A stretch of DNA of 64,000 nt, taken from Actinomadura rudentiformis (GTDB lineage: Bacteria > Actinomycetota > Actinomycetes > Streptosporangiales > Streptosporangiaceae). The stretch's first letter is position 1, and each line of letters begins with the position of its first letter. This document shows, one piece after another, positions 38,684 through 47,799 of the stretch. The notes under the pieces were generated by a model. The model was not told the origin of the DNA. It did no database searches and saw only the letters and a list, made by a program, of their open reading frames with translations. The stretch lies in NCBI RefSeq assembly GCF_008923185.1, contig NZ_WBMT01000009.1:124001-188000 (forward strand), read 5' to 3'. Made by a program: the position numbers and the translations under genes.

Positions 38684-40261
38684 ATGCATAAGCCCGTCCT
38701 CGTCGCCGGCGTGGTCACCGCCCTGTCCGGCCTCCTCGCCACCGGATGTGGGGCCGGAGGCGGCGGTTCGGCCGCCACGTCGGGCGGCACGTTCACGTAC
38801 GCGATCGGCGACGAGCCCGACACCCTGAACCCGGCCCTCCAGGATGAGCACACCGACCCGGTGACCGAGCTGGTCTTCCGCGGGCTGACCCGGCGCGACG
38901 CCACCAACAACGTGGTCCCGGGGCTGGCCGAGTCGTGGACGGTGTCCGAGGACGGCAAGGACTACACGTTCAAGCTCCGGTCCGGCCTGACCTGGCACGA
39001 CGGCAAGCCGCTCACGTCCAAGGACGTGAAGTTCACCGTCGATCTGATCCGGCGGTCCGGCACCGCCGAAGCACCGCTGTCGCGCAACTTCCAGGCCGTG
39101 TCGACGGTCGAGACTCCCGACCCGGCGACCGCACGCATCCGGCTGAGCAGGCCGTTCGCGCCGCTGCTGGACGCCATGGGCATGGGACTGCTGCCCGAGC
39201 ACGTGCTGCGCGGCAAGAAGATCACCGATGCGGACTTCGGGCAGCACCCCGTCGGCTCCGGCCCGTTCAAGCTGACCACGTTCAAGCCCGGCCAGTACGC
39301 GCAACTGGAGTCGTTCGGCGGCTACTACGAGGGCAAGCCGAAGCTGCCCAAGATCGTCATCAAGTACGTGCCGGACGACACCGCGCGGTTCATCCAGCTC
39401 AAGACCGGCGAGGTCGACGGCGCGCATCTGCAGCCGCAGCAGACCGCCAAGGTCAGGGAAGACGACCGCTTCCGGGTGGAGACCTACCCCACCGCGGACT
39501 ACCGCGCCCTGATGCTCAACTTCACAAAGCCCGTCTTCGCCGACAAGCACGTCCGGCAGGCGATGAACTACGCCGTCGACCGCCAGGCGTTCGTCAACAG
39601 CGTCCTGCTCGGCCAGGGCTCCCCGGCCACAGGCCCGCTCGACGAGAGCCCCTACAAGACCGCGGCGCCGTTCACGTTCGACCCTGCCAAGGTCGACGAG
39701 CTGATGAAGGCCGCCGGCTACGCCAAGAACGCCCAGCGATTCTGGGTCAAGGGCGGCAAGACCGTCCGCTTCGAGCTCAGCACGTTCGCCGAGGACTCGG
39801 CCCGCGTCGGCATCCTCAACGTCGCGGCCACGCAGCTCAAGGCGCAGGGCTTCGATGTCGTGCCCAACCCGCGGCCCCGCGACTGGGTCCGCAAGCACTG
39901 GGGCGACCTGGAGGCCTTCGTCGTCGGCTGGGGCACGCCGTACGACCCGGACTCGTCGGTGTTCGGGCCGTTCCACTCCAGCGAGGCGCTCGCCAACGGC
40001 GGCTCCAACTACGGCTCGTACGCCAACTCGCAGGTCGACAAGGCCCTGGAACGTGGCCGCGGCACATCCGACCCAGCCGTCCGCAAGACCGCCTACGCCG
40101 ATTTCCAGAAGGCGCTCGCGGAGGACCCGCCGTTCGTGTGGATCTCCTATCTGAAGACTTCCAACGCGGTCCCGGTGGCACTGAAGGGCCCGCAGCAGCG
40201 AACCCTTGGCCACCACGGTTACGGCTTCTTCTGGAACGCCGAGAAGTGGTCCTGGTCCTGA
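38684..40261 (+). CDS. nikA: Nickel/peptide ABC transporter substrate-binding lipoprotein NikA
   Basis: A 525-residue lipoprotein with signal LSGLLATGC (Cys22 lipidated). It is a family-5 solute-binding protein: YAIGDEPDTLNPALQDEHTDPVTELVFRGLTRRD, GLAESWTVSEDGKDYTFKLRSGLTWHDGKPLTS and a C-terminal SGGSNYGSYAN-like region are typical. The Nur-like box just upstream and the gene order indicate nickel rather than peptides. It would bind a nickel chelate outside the membrane and pass it to NikBC. The gene is 29 bases before nikB. Confidence 0.88.
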   Translation: MHKPVLVAGVVTALSGLLATGCGAGGGGSAATSGGTFTYAIGDEPDTLNPALQDEHTDPVTELVFRGLTRRDATNNVVPGLAESWTVSEDGKDYTFKLRSGLTWHDGKPLTSKDVKFTVDLIRRSGTAEAPLSRNFQAVSTVETPDPATARIRLSRPFAPLLDAMGMGLLPEHVLRGKKITDADFGQHPVGSGPFKLTTFKPGQYAQLESFGGYYEGKPKLPKIVIKYVPDDTARFIQLKTGEVDGAHLQPQQTAKVREDDRFRVETYPTADYRALMLNFTKPVFADKHVRQAMNYAVDRQAFVNSVLLGQGSPATGPLDESPYKTAAPFTFDPAKVDELMKAAGYAKNAQRFWVKGGKTVRFELSTFAEDSARVGILNVAATQLKAQGFDVVPNPRPRDWVRKHWGDLEAFVVGWGTPYDPDSSVFGPFHSSEALANGGSNYGSYANSQVDKALERGRGTSDPAVRKTAYADFQKALAEDPPFVWISYLKTSNAVPVALKGPQQRTLGHHGYGFFWNAEKWSWS

Positions 40262-40290
40262 GGCGCAAGGGAAAAACGGGCGCCGAACGA

Positions 40291-41286
40291 ATGGGCCGCT
40301 ACCTGATCTGGCGGGCGGCGACGGCCATGGCGGTCGTCGTCGCCCTGTCGGCGCTGTGCTTCGCGCTGCTGGACCTTGCGCCGGGCAGTCCGGCCGCCGA
40401 CATCTTGGAGGCCCGGTCGGGCGGCCGCCCGCCCAGCGCGGCGGCGGTGACCCGGCTGGAACACGAGATGGGCATGGACGACCCGCTGCCGGTGCGGTAC
40501 GGGCGCTGGGCGGCGGGGGCCGTGCGCGGCGACTTCGGCGTCTCGTACGGCAGCGGCCGTCCCGTGAGCGAGGTCCTTGGCGACACCGTTCCGTGGACCC
40601 TGCTGCTCACCCTCGTGGCGATCGTGTTCAGCGTGGCGGGGGCGGTGCTGATCGGGCTGGCCGCCGCGCTCACCCGGCGTGCCTGGCTGCGCAGGACGAT
40701 CGAAGCGGGGATGTTCGTCCTCGGCGGCATGCCGGGTTTCGTGACGTCGCTGCTCCTGCTGTACGTCTTCGCGGCGTGGCTACAGGTGCTGCCATCCGGC
40801 GGGCTTTCTCGCCCAGGTGAGCCGGTGACGCTTGCGGTGCTGCTTCCGCATCTTGTGCTGCCCGCGCTGGCGCTGGCATTCGGGCACCATTTCGGCACGT
40901 ACGTACGGCTGGTGGAAACCGGAGTCGGACGGCTCCGATCCGCTCCTCATGTGGAGAACGCCCGTGCGCGCGGTCTGTCCCGCTGGACCGTCACCGTCCG
41001 GCACCTGCTGCGACCCGGCATGGTCCCGTTCACCGCGCGCCTGGGCGTGGGCGTCGGCGGCCTGATCGCGGGTGCGTACGCCACCGAGATGATCTTTTCG
41101 TGGCCGGGGGTGGGACGGCAGGCGATCTACGCGGCCCGCGAGCAGGACTACGCCGTCCTCACCGCGGTCGTCCTGGTCACGGGCGTGATCGTGATCGTGG
41201 CGAACCTGCTCGGCGACCTCGCCGTCGCGTGGCTCGACCCGCGCGTGCGGCTGTCGGGAGGGGGCACGCACGATGTCGGCGACTGA
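40291..41286 (+). CDS. nikB: Nickel ABC transporter permease NikB
   Basis: A 331-residue permease. It starts at ATG 40291 with the N-terminal helix of the DppB family (YLIWRAATAMAVVVALSALCFALLDLAPG), contains MGMDDPLPVRYGRWAAGAVRGDFGVSYGSGRPV and the EAA loop (VENARARGLSRWTVTVRHLLRPG) that meets the ATPase. About six membrane helices are visible. It overlaps nikC by 14 bases. Together with NikC it forms the channel. Confidence 0.88.
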   Translation: MGRYLIWRAATAMAVVVALSALCFALLDLAPGSPAADILEARSGGRPPSAAAVTRLEHEMGMDDPLPVRYGRWAAGAVRGDFGVSYGSGRPVSEVLGDTVPWTLLLTLVAIVFSVAGAVLIGLAAALTRRAWLRRTIEAGMFVLGGMPGFVTSLLLLYVFAAWLQVLPSGGLSRPGEPVTLAVLLPHLVLPALALAFGHHFGTYVRLVETGVGRLRSAPHVENARARGLSRWTVTVRHLLRPGMVPFTARLGVGVGGLIAGAYATEMIFSWPGVGRQAIYAAREQDYAVLTAVVLVTGVIVIVANLLGDLAVAWLDPRVRLSGGGTHDVGD

Positions 41287-42208
41287 CCGTTCAGTGGTGA
41301 AAGGCCCGGACGCCGAGCGTCCGGCTGTCGCCCGTGCAGCTGTGGAACATCCGACCGCCGAGCGTCCGGCGCGGCCGGGGTTCCTGGCGGTGCGGCTACG
41401 GGTAAGGCGGCCGGGCGTCTGGGCCGCCGGCGTGGTGCTCGCCACGCTCGTCCTGGCCGCGGTCTTCGCGCCGCTGCTCACCTCGTACGACCCGATCGCG
41501 ACCGACACCACGGCCACCGGCGTGGCGCCGGGCTCGCCAGGGCATCCGCTGGGCACGGACCTGCTGGGCCGCGACCTGCTGGCCCGGCTGCTGTACGGGG
41601 CGCGGACGTCGCTCCTCGTCGGGCTGGCCGCGGCGGTGATCACGGTGGTCGGCGGGTTGCTGCTGGGCGGTCTGGCGGCCGCCGGCCCGCGCTGGCTGGA
41701 CGAGCTGATCTCGCGCATCGCCGACGTGCTGCTGTCGTTGCCGATGCTGATCGTGGTGCTGGCGCTGGCCGCCGTGATGGGCCCATCGCTGACCACCGTC
41801 ATCCTGGCCGTGGCCGCGACGAGCTGGATGCCGGTCGCGCTGGTCGCCCGCGCCGAGCTGATCAGCCAGCGCGAACGGCTGTACGTGAGGGCAGCCCACG
41901 CGCTCGGGCTGTCGCGCGGCGAGGTGCTGCGCCGCCATCTGCTGCCGGGGGCGGTGCCGCCGATCGCCTCCATCGCCGCGTTCGAGGTCGCCCACGCGAT
42001 CCTCACCGAGTCGACGCTCAGCTTCCTCGGCCTCGGCGTCCCGCCCAACCGCCCGAGCTGGGGCAACCTCCTCACCGAGGCCCAGGCGCACCTGCTCACC
42101 GGCGAGTGGTACACCGTCGCCTTCCCCGCCGCCTGCGTCGTCGTGACGATCCTCGCGGTGAACGTGCTCGCCTCAGCCGTGGACCGCCGGGAGGGCCGCG
42201 CATGGTGA
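41273..42208 (+). CDS. nikC: Nickel ABC transporter permease NikC
   Basis: A 311-residue permease of the DppC type. It begins with a 35-residue basic cytoplasmic tail, then a first helix and the conserved periplasmic segment GHPLGTDLLGRDLLARLLYGARTSLLVG. The EAA loop is YVRAAHALGLSRGEVLRRHLLPG and is followed by LTESTLSFLGLGVPPNRPSWGNLL. The ATG of the ATPase gene overlaps its stop by seven bases, supporting coupled translation. Confidence 0.9.
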   Translation: MSATDRSVVKGPDAERPAVARAAVEHPTAERPARPGFLAVRLRVRRPGVWAAGVVLATLVLAAVFAPLLTSYDPIATDTTATGVAPGSPGHPLGTDLLGRDLLARLLYGARTSLLVGLAAAVITVVGGLLLGGLAAAGPRWLDELISRIADVLLSLPMLIVVLALAAVMGPSLTTVILAVAATSWMPVALVARAELISQRERLYVRAAHALGLSRGEVLRRHLLPGAVPPIASIAAFEVAHAILTESTLSFLGLGVPPNRPSWGNLLTEAQAHLLTGEWYTVAFPAACVVVTILAVNVLASAVDRREGRAW

Positions 42209-43800
42209 ACGTGCTGGAGATCAACGGCCTGACCGTCGACGTGCCGGGCCGCCGGGTCGTGGACGGGCTCTCGCTGGCGGTCCCGGCGGGCCGGGTGGTG
42301 GCCCTGGTGGGGCCGAGCGGCTGCGGCAAGAGCCTCACCGCCCGGTCGGTCGTCCGCCTCCACGACCCCGGCGCGGGCGTTCGCCTCGGCGGGACCATCC
42401 TGCTGAACGGGACGGATGTGCTCGCGCTGGCCCGCCGCGAGCTGCGCGGCATCCGCGGCCGGGGGGTCGGTTACGCCTTCCAGGACGCCGCCGCCAGCCT
42501 CAACCCGACGGTCACGATCGGCCGCCACCTTGTGGAGACCGTCGCCGCGCACGACGCGGGCGACCCGCGGACGCTCGGCGCCGCAGCGCTCAAACGCTGC
42601 GGGCTGCCGACCGAGGACGTGTGGGACGTTCGCCCGTACGAGCTGTCGGGCGGCCAGGCGCAGCGCGCCGCGCTCGCCGTCGCGACCGTGCTGGAGCCGG
42701 ACCTGCTCATCGCCGACGAGGTCACCACCGCACTCGATCCCGTCACGCAGGCCGAAGTGCTCGACGCCGTCCGGGCGCAGGCCGCCGAGCAGGGCCGGGC
42801 CGTCCTGCTGATCACGCACGACCTCGCCGTGGCAGGCCGCTGGGCCGACGAGATCGCCGTGCTGTCCGGCGGTCGCGTGGTCGAACACGGCCCGTCGACC
42901 GCGGTGCTCGACGCCCCCCGCGCCGAGTTCACCCGCACTCTCGTCGCCGCGGCACGGCTCGCCGACCGGAATGACCCTGACCGGAATGACAGCGTGTCTC
43001 CTGTGCCCGGTGATCCGCTGCTGTCACTGCGGGGCGCGCGGCGGGTGCTGAAGGGCCGTGGCCGTACGACCGTGGCGTTGAACGGCGTGGACCTGGACGT
43101 TCGGCCCGGCGAGGCGGTCGCTGTCGTGGGCCGCAGCGGATCGGGCAAATCGACCCTCGTCGGCACGCTCGCCGCGCTCGATCGGCCTGTAGCCGGGCGA
43201 GTGTTCGCCGACGGCCGCGACGTGTGGGGCCTCCGGGAACGCGAACGCCGGGCGCTGCGACGGCGGGGAGGGCTCGTCTTCCAGGACGCGCTCGCCTCGT
43301 TCGATCCCCGCTACACGGTGGCGCAGGTCGTCGCCGAGGCGCTCCGTTCGCGCGAGAGCGTCGATGCGCTGCTGGAACGCGTCGGGCTCGACCCCGCGAT
43401 GGGCGAGCGGCGCCCGGCGACCCTCTCCGGCGGCGAACGCCAGCGGGTGGCGATCGCCCGCGCCCTCGCCGCCGGACCGGCGGTCCTGCTCGCGGATGAG
43501 CCCACGACCGGGCTCGACGTGCTCGCCCAGGAACGGATCCTCGCCCTGCTCGCCGGCCTCCGCCGCGACGAGGGCCTCGCGATCGTCTTCGTGACTCATG
43601 ATCTGCGGGTCGCCCGCCGCATCGCCGACCGCGTGGTCGTGCTGGCGGAGGGAGCCGTCGTCGAAGACGTGCCTGTCACGGGCCTCGACTTCGCGATTCA
43701 CCCGGAGACCCGCGCGCTGCTCGCGACGACGCCGTTGCTCGCCGCAGCGAATGAACTGGACGTGGCAAACGGCGGGCAACGGGCGCCTCATGGTTCGTGA
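42202..43800 (+). CDS. nikDE: Fused nickel ABC transporter ATPase NikD-NikE
   Basis: A 532-residue protein with two complete ATPase domains. The first (residues 1-255) has GPSGCGKS, LSGGQAQRAALAVA and LLIADEVTTALD; the second (about 270-532) has GRSGSGKS, LSGGERQRVAIARAL and VLLADEPTTGLD. Separate NikD and NikE genes are usual in Escherichia coli; fused forms are common in actinomycetes. A short linker with DRNDPDRND separates the halves. ATP hydrolysis drives import through NikBC. Confidence 0.9.
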   Translation: MVNVLEINGLTVDVPGRRVVDGLSLAVPAGRVVALVGPSGCGKSLTARSVVRLHDPGAGVRLGGTILLNGTDVLALARRELRGIRGRGVGYAFQDAAASLNPTVTIGRHLVETVAAHDAGDPRTLGAAALKRCGLPTEDVWDVRPYELSGGQAQRAALAVATVLEPDLLIADEVTTALDPVTQAEVLDAVRAQAAEQGRAVLLITHDLAVAGRWADEIAVLSGGRVVEHGPSTAVLDAPRAEFTRTLVAAARLADRNDPDRNDSVSPVPGDPLLSLRGARRVLKGRGRTTVALNGVDLDVRPGEAVAVVGRSGSGKSTLVGTLAALDRPVAGRVFADGRDVWGLRERERRALRRRGGLVFQDALASFDPRYTVAQVVAEALRSRESVDALLERVGLDPAMGERRPATLSGGERQRVAIARALAAGPAVLLADEPTTGLDVLAQERILALLAGLRRDEGLAIVFVTHDLRVARRIADRVVVLAEGAVVEDVPVTGLDFAIHPETRALLATTPLLAAANELDVANGGQRAPHGS

Positions 43801-45146
43801 TTCCTCCCGCAGTTCTCGCAGCTCCGGCCGGGCGGACCCGCCATGTTGTCCAGGTGGCGGGTACTGCGAAGACCACGGTCGGCTTGGCGGCGGGGGCGGC
43901 GGTCCTGGCAGGCGGAGTTGTCTGGGTCTACACGGACGACAGCAAGGGCGTGCCGGACGACGCCGCGCGCAAGGCCGCTCCACTGTCCGGACACGAGGGC
44001 GAAAGACGGCAGGCCGGTTCGGCCGCGCAGCGACAGCCCAGGCTCATCGGCGACGGCTCCACGGCGTACACCGGTCCGCAACCCGGCCTGCCACAGCCAC
44101 GGCGCCTCGCGTCAGGTGAACGCCCGCCGCAGTTCGTCGTCTTCTCCTGGGACGGTGCGGGCGAGGACGACAACCGCCTGTTCTCCCGCTTCCGGCGGCT
44201 CGGACATGAGCTTGGCGCCACCCAGACGTTCTTCCTCAGCGGCATCTACCTCCTACCGGAGTCCGAACGGATGCGCTACCGGCCGCCCGGCAGGCCCCGC
44301 GGCGCGTCGGACATCGGCTACCTGGGCAGCGAGAGCATCAGGCGAACGCTCACCCAGATACGGCAGGCGTGGGCTGAGGGCAACGAGATCGCCACGCATT
44401 TCAACGGGCACTTCTGCGGCCCTACGGGGGTCGCGTCATGGTCACCGGCGCAGTGGCGGGCGGAGACCGCGCAGGCCAAGTGGTTCGTGAAGCACTGGCG
44501 GACCACCACCGGCTGGACCACGATGCGGCCGCTGCCGTTCGACTACGACGAGGAACTCATCGGCGGTCGCACGCCGTGCCTGGAGGGACGGCAGAACCTC
44601 CTCAGGGCGGGCCGGTCGATGGGCTTCCGGTACGACTCCAGTGGCAACGGCGAGCAGGTTTGGCCGCGCAAGAAGTTCGGGCTCTGGGACCTTCCTCTCC
44701 AGCGGGTCCCGATGCCGGGCAGGAGCTTTGAGGTCCTGTCGATGGACTACAACTTCCTGGCCAACCAGTCGAAGAACTACAACGGCTCGCCGGCGCGCCG
44801 TCCGCTCTGGAAACACCAGATGCGGGCCGGGCTGATGCGCGGCTTCGCCCGCGCCTACTCAGGCAATCGCGCACCGATGGTCATCGGTAATCACTTCGAG
44901 CGCTGGAACGGCGGCATCTACATGGACGTCGTCGAGGACGTGATGCGGGACGTCTGCCAGAAAGAAGAGGTGCGATGCGTCTCGTTCCGGCAGCTCGTGG
45001 ACTGGCTGGACGCGCAGGACCCGCAGGTGCTGCAGGCGTTCAGGAGGCTGGGCGTCGGAGAGTCGCCGCCGGACGGCTGGGGCGTCTCGCAGGCGGAGTT
45101 CCTGAAGAAGCCGGGCCGCCGTCCGTACGCCGACGGCGATTCTTGA
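43797..45146 (+). CDS. Polysaccharide deacetylase-like exported protein
   Basis: A 449-residue protein. A hydrophobic segment (TTVGLAAGAAVLAGGVVWVY, about residues 26-45) suggests a signal anchor. The deacetylase-like core shows FVVFSWDGAGEDD near 115, GATQTFFLSGIYLL and the metal His motif GNEIATHFNGHFCGP. The typical D-D pair is replaced by WDGAGED, so the metal site may differ. Close relatives are found as single genes in actinomycetes. GTG 43797 overlaps the nikDE stop, but function need not be linked to nickel. An internal GTG at 43854 is an alternative start. Confidence 0.7.
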   Translation: MIPPAVLAAPAGRTRHVVQVAGTAKTTVGLAAGAAVLAGGVVWVYTDDSKGVPDDAARKAAPLSGHEGERRQAGSAAQRQPRLIGDGSTAYTGPQPGLPQPRRLASGERPPQFVVFSWDGAGEDDNRLFSRFRRLGHELGATQTFFLSGIYLLPESERMRYRPPGRPRGASDIGYLGSESIRRTLTQIRQAWAEGNEIATHFNGHFCGPTGVASWSPAQWRAETAQAKWFVKHWRTTTGWTTMRPLPFDYDEELIGGRTPCLEGRQNLLRAGRSMGFRYDSSGNGEQVWPRKKFGLWDLPLQRVPMPGRSFEVLSMDYNFLANQSKNYNGSPARRPLWKHQMRAGLMRGFARAYSGNRAPMVIGNHFERWNGGIYMDVVEDVMRDVCQKEEVRCVSFRQLVDWLDAQDPQVLQAFRRLGVGESPPDGWGVSQAEFLKKPGRRPYADGDS

Positions 45147-45153
45147 CGGCCCG

Positions 45154-45615
45154 TCAGACCTTGATGCTGAGGGACTCCAGGGCGTGCACCAGGGGGGTGA
45201 GCTCCGGCAGGTCGGCCGCCTCGCTGAGGGCGGCGTCCAGCGCCGAGTTGTGCGTGGGGGCCGCCTCGTCGTGCAGCTTCCGGCCGAGCTCGGTGGCCTG
45301 GGCGTAGATGCCGCGCCGGTCTTCCGCAGAGAGGACACGGGTGATGAGACCGCGTTCCTCCAGGCGGGTCACGAGCCGGGTCGTGGCGCTCTGGCTGAGC
45401 ACGAGCATGTCGGCGAGCTGCTGCATGCGTGTGTGTGGGCCCTCCGCGCCGGTCAGGTGATGGAGGGCGCAGAACTCGTTGACGCTCAGGCCGTGCTTGG
45501 CCTGGAGCGCCTTCTCGATCTGGGTCTCGATGCGGTTCTGGAGGGCGGCGAGCGTACGCCAGCCCTGAGCCCGAGCCTCCACGGCGTTGGAAGGCGCTGC
45601 ATCAGAAGGTGACAT
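45154..45615 (-). CDS. MarR-family regulator
   Basis: A 153-residue winged helix protein: LSVNEFCALHHLTGAEGP, QQLADMLVLSQSATTRLVTRLEERGLITRV and a wing with SAEDRRGIYAQAT. These are the MarR marks. It is divergent from an MFS transporter gene, and the 158-base region between them has inverted and direct repeats of TGTGCAAST, the likely binding sites. It probably represses the transporter and itself until a ligand binds. Confidence 0.9.
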   Translation of the reverse strand: MSPSDAAPSNAVEARAQGWRTLAALQNRIETQIEKALQAKHGLSVNEFCALHHLTGAEGPHTRMQQLADMLVLSQSATTRLVTRLEERGLITRVLSAEDRRGIYAQATELGRKLHDEAAPTHNSALDAALSEAADLPELTPLVHALESLSIKV

Positions 45616-45643
45616 GGCTCACGCTCCCCTCGGTTGCCGAGAT

Positions 45644-45693
45644 AGTTGCACAGTCATATAGTCGGCGTGTGCAAGTAGCTAGCGTGTGCAACT
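45644..45693. promoter_or_regulatory. MarR operator cluster
   Basis: AGTTGCACA (45644-45652) is the exact inverse of TGTGCAACT (45685-45693). A third, near-identical copy TGTGCAAGT lies at 45668-45676, 17 bases before the last. They lie between the divergent MarR and MFS genes, overlapping the likely promoters. Confidence 0.7.
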
Positions 45694-45773
45694 AATGCAT
45701 GCGCTGGTTACCTTTTCGCGCTGGCCATTTTACCTCAGGCTGTCCCCACGAGACCCCTATCTCAGGAGACCCC

Positions 45774-46982
45774 ATGCCCCTCGCCCTGCTGGCGTTGGCG
45801 CTCGGCGCCTTCGGCATCGGCACGACCGAGTTCATCATCGCCGGACTGCTGCCCGAGCTCGCGGCCGACTTCGACACGTCGATCCCGACGGCAGGCCTGC
45901 TCGTCTCCGGCTACGCCTTCGGCGTGGTCGTGGGCGCGCCGGTGATGACCGCGCTCGGCGCCAGATCGCCGCGGAAGACGATGCTGCTCGGACTGATGGG
46001 CCTCTTCGTCGCCGCGCATCTGCTGTCCGCGCTGGCACCCTCGTACGGCGCGCTCATGGTGGGCCGGATCGTGGCCTCCTTCGCCCACGGCGCGTACATC
46101 GGCATCGGCTCGGTCGTGGCCGCCGAGCTGGTACGCCCCGAGAAGCGGGCCAGCGCCATCGCCCTGATGTTCACCGGGCTCAGCCTCGCCAACGTGGTGG
46201 GCGTCCCGTTCGGCACGTTCCTCGGCCAGAACCTCGGCTGGCGCTCCACCTTCTGGGCCGTCGCCGGGATCGGCGTGATCGCCTTCGCGGGGATCGCGCT
46301 GCTGGTGCCGCGCGGCCCGCGCCCGCAGGCCGGTGTGCGCCGCGAGCTGAAGGCGTTCCGCAGCGGGCAGCTGTGGCTCGTGCTGGCGATGACCGCGCTC
46401 GGCTGGGCGCCGTTCCTGGCCATCGTCACGTACGTCGCGCCGCTGCTGACCGACGTCACCGGCTTCTCCAAGGGGGCGGTGCCCATCGTGATCACGCTGC
46501 TCGGCCTGGGCATGCTCGTGGGCGGCCCGATCGGAGGGCGGTTCGCCGACCGGGCCCTGATGCCGAGCATCTACGTCCTGCTCGGAATGTTGATCGGGCT
46601 GTCCGCGCTGCTGCTCGTGACCGCGCACAACAGGATCGCCGCAGCCGTCACCCTCACCCTCTTCGGCGTGGTGGCCTCGGCCATGATCCCGCCGCTGCAG
46701 ACCCGGGTGCTGGACAAGGCGGTAGGCGCGGAGGCGATGGGTTCGGCGGCCAACGTCGCGGCGTTCAACCTCGGAAACGCCGTCGGGCCGTTCCTGGCCG
46801 GTCTCGCCATCGACGCCGGGCTCGGCCTCACCTCGCCGCTCTGGGTGGGAGCGCTGATCGGCGCGGCGGGCCTCGGCGTCGCCGTGATCTCCGGCGCCGC
46901 CGACCGCGCGGCGGGCCTGGCCCGGGCAGGTGCGCCAGACCACCATGAAAACCGCTATGAGGTCGGCCAGCGGGCTTTGTAG
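45774..46982 (+). CDS. MFS drug exporter (DHA1, AraJ/Cmr-like)
   Basis: A 402-residue transporter from ATG 45774 (TCAGGAGACCCC upstream). Twelve hydrophobic helices are seen. The start ALGAFGIGTTEFIIAGLLPELAADF is typical of AraJ/YdhP and chloramphenicol-exporter proteins, and motif A is GARSPRKTMLLGLMGLF. It is controlled by the divergent MarR protein. Likely role is export of a small drug-like compound by proton antiport. The next gene starts ten bases after its stop. Confidence 0.88.
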   Translation: MPLALLALALGAFGIGTTEFIIAGLLPELAADFDTSIPTAGLLVSGYAFGVVVGAPVMTALGARSPRKTMLLGLMGLFVAAHLLSALAPSYGALMVGRIVASFAHGAYIGIGSVVAAELVRPEKRASAIALMFTGLSLANVVGVPFGTFLGQNLGWRSTFWAVAGIGVIAFAGIALLVPRGPRPQAGVRRELKAFRSGQLWLVLAMTALGWAPFLAIVTYVAPLLTDVTGFSKGAVPIVITLLGLGMLVGGPIGGRFADRALMPSIYVLLGMLIGLSALLLVTAHNRIAAAVTLTLFGVVASAMIPPLQTRVLDKAVGAEAMGSAANVAAFNLGNAVGPFLAGLAIDAGLGLTSPLWVGALIGAAGLGVAVISGAADRAAGLARAGAPDHHENRYEVGQRAL

Positions 46983-46991
46983 CCTCAAGGC

Positions 46992-47636
46992 ATGGTCTCG
47001 ATGGAACAGCTGGTGGCGTTCGCCGCCATGGCGACGGTCATCATCCTGATTCCCGGGCCGTCAGTGCTCTTCGTCGTCGGCTGTGCGCTGGCCTACGGCC
47101 GCAGGACGGCGCTGGCCAGCGTGGCCGGCAACGCACTGGCCGTCCTGGTCCTCACCGCCGCCGTCGCGCTCGGCATCGGCTCGATCGTCGAACGGTCCGT
47201 GGTGGTGTTCACCGCGCTGAAGCTCATCGGGGCGGCGTACATCATCTACCTCGGCGTCCAGGCCATCCGGGAGCGCGGCTCGCTCACCGAGGCGCTGGCC
47301 GAGGCCGATCCCGGCGGCCGCGGCGGCGGGCGCCGGGCCCTCGGGCAGGGTTTCGTGGTGGGCGTCACCAACCCCAAGACCATCGTCTTCTTCGCCGCCG
47401 TCCTGCCGCAGTTCGTCGAGCCCGGCAACGGGCACGTGCCGCTGCAGATGATGGTGTTCGGGCTGGCCTTCTGCCTGATCGCGCTCGTCTGCGACAGCGT
47501 CTGGGGCACGGTCGCGGGCGCGGCGCGGGCATGGTTCGCGCGTTCGCCCCAGCGGCTCGCCGCGATCGGCGGAACGGGCGGCCTCCTCATGATCGGCCTC
47601 GGCGTCACGGTCGCGACGACCGGCCGCAAGGACTGA
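46992..47636 (+). CDS. LysE-family exporter
   Basis: A 214-residue membrane protein with about six helices. It has VIILIPGPSVLFVVGCALAYGRR near the N-terminus and GFVVGVTNPKTIVFFAAVLPQFV in the middle, both typical of the RhtB/LysE family of amino acid exporters. ATG 46992 is used; ATG 47001 is possible. It is ten bases after the MFS gene, so probably in one transcript. Its last 21 coding bases are repeated just after the stop. Confidence 0.88.
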   Translation: MVSMEQLVAFAAMATVIILIPGPSVLFVVGCALAYGRRTALASVAGNALAVLVLTAAVALGIGSIVERSVVVFTALKLIGAAYIIYLGVQAIRERGSLTEALAEADPGGRGGGRRALGQGFVVGVTNPKTIVFFAAVLPQFVEPGNGHVPLQMMVFGLAFCLIALVCDSVWGTVAGAARAWFARSPQRLAAIGGTGGLLMIGLGVTVATTGRKD

Positions 47637-47799
47637 GCCACGACCGGCCGGAAGGACTGACGCGCTCCCGGCGCGTTTTCCACCGCTTTGCTGCCACGAT
47701 CTGGCGTAAGGCGGCCAACTCCTTGGGAACTCGCACCGCTTTCTGATCACGCCTCGATAGGGTGCTGGGTCGGACAGATCGCATCCAAAGGGGGCGTAC

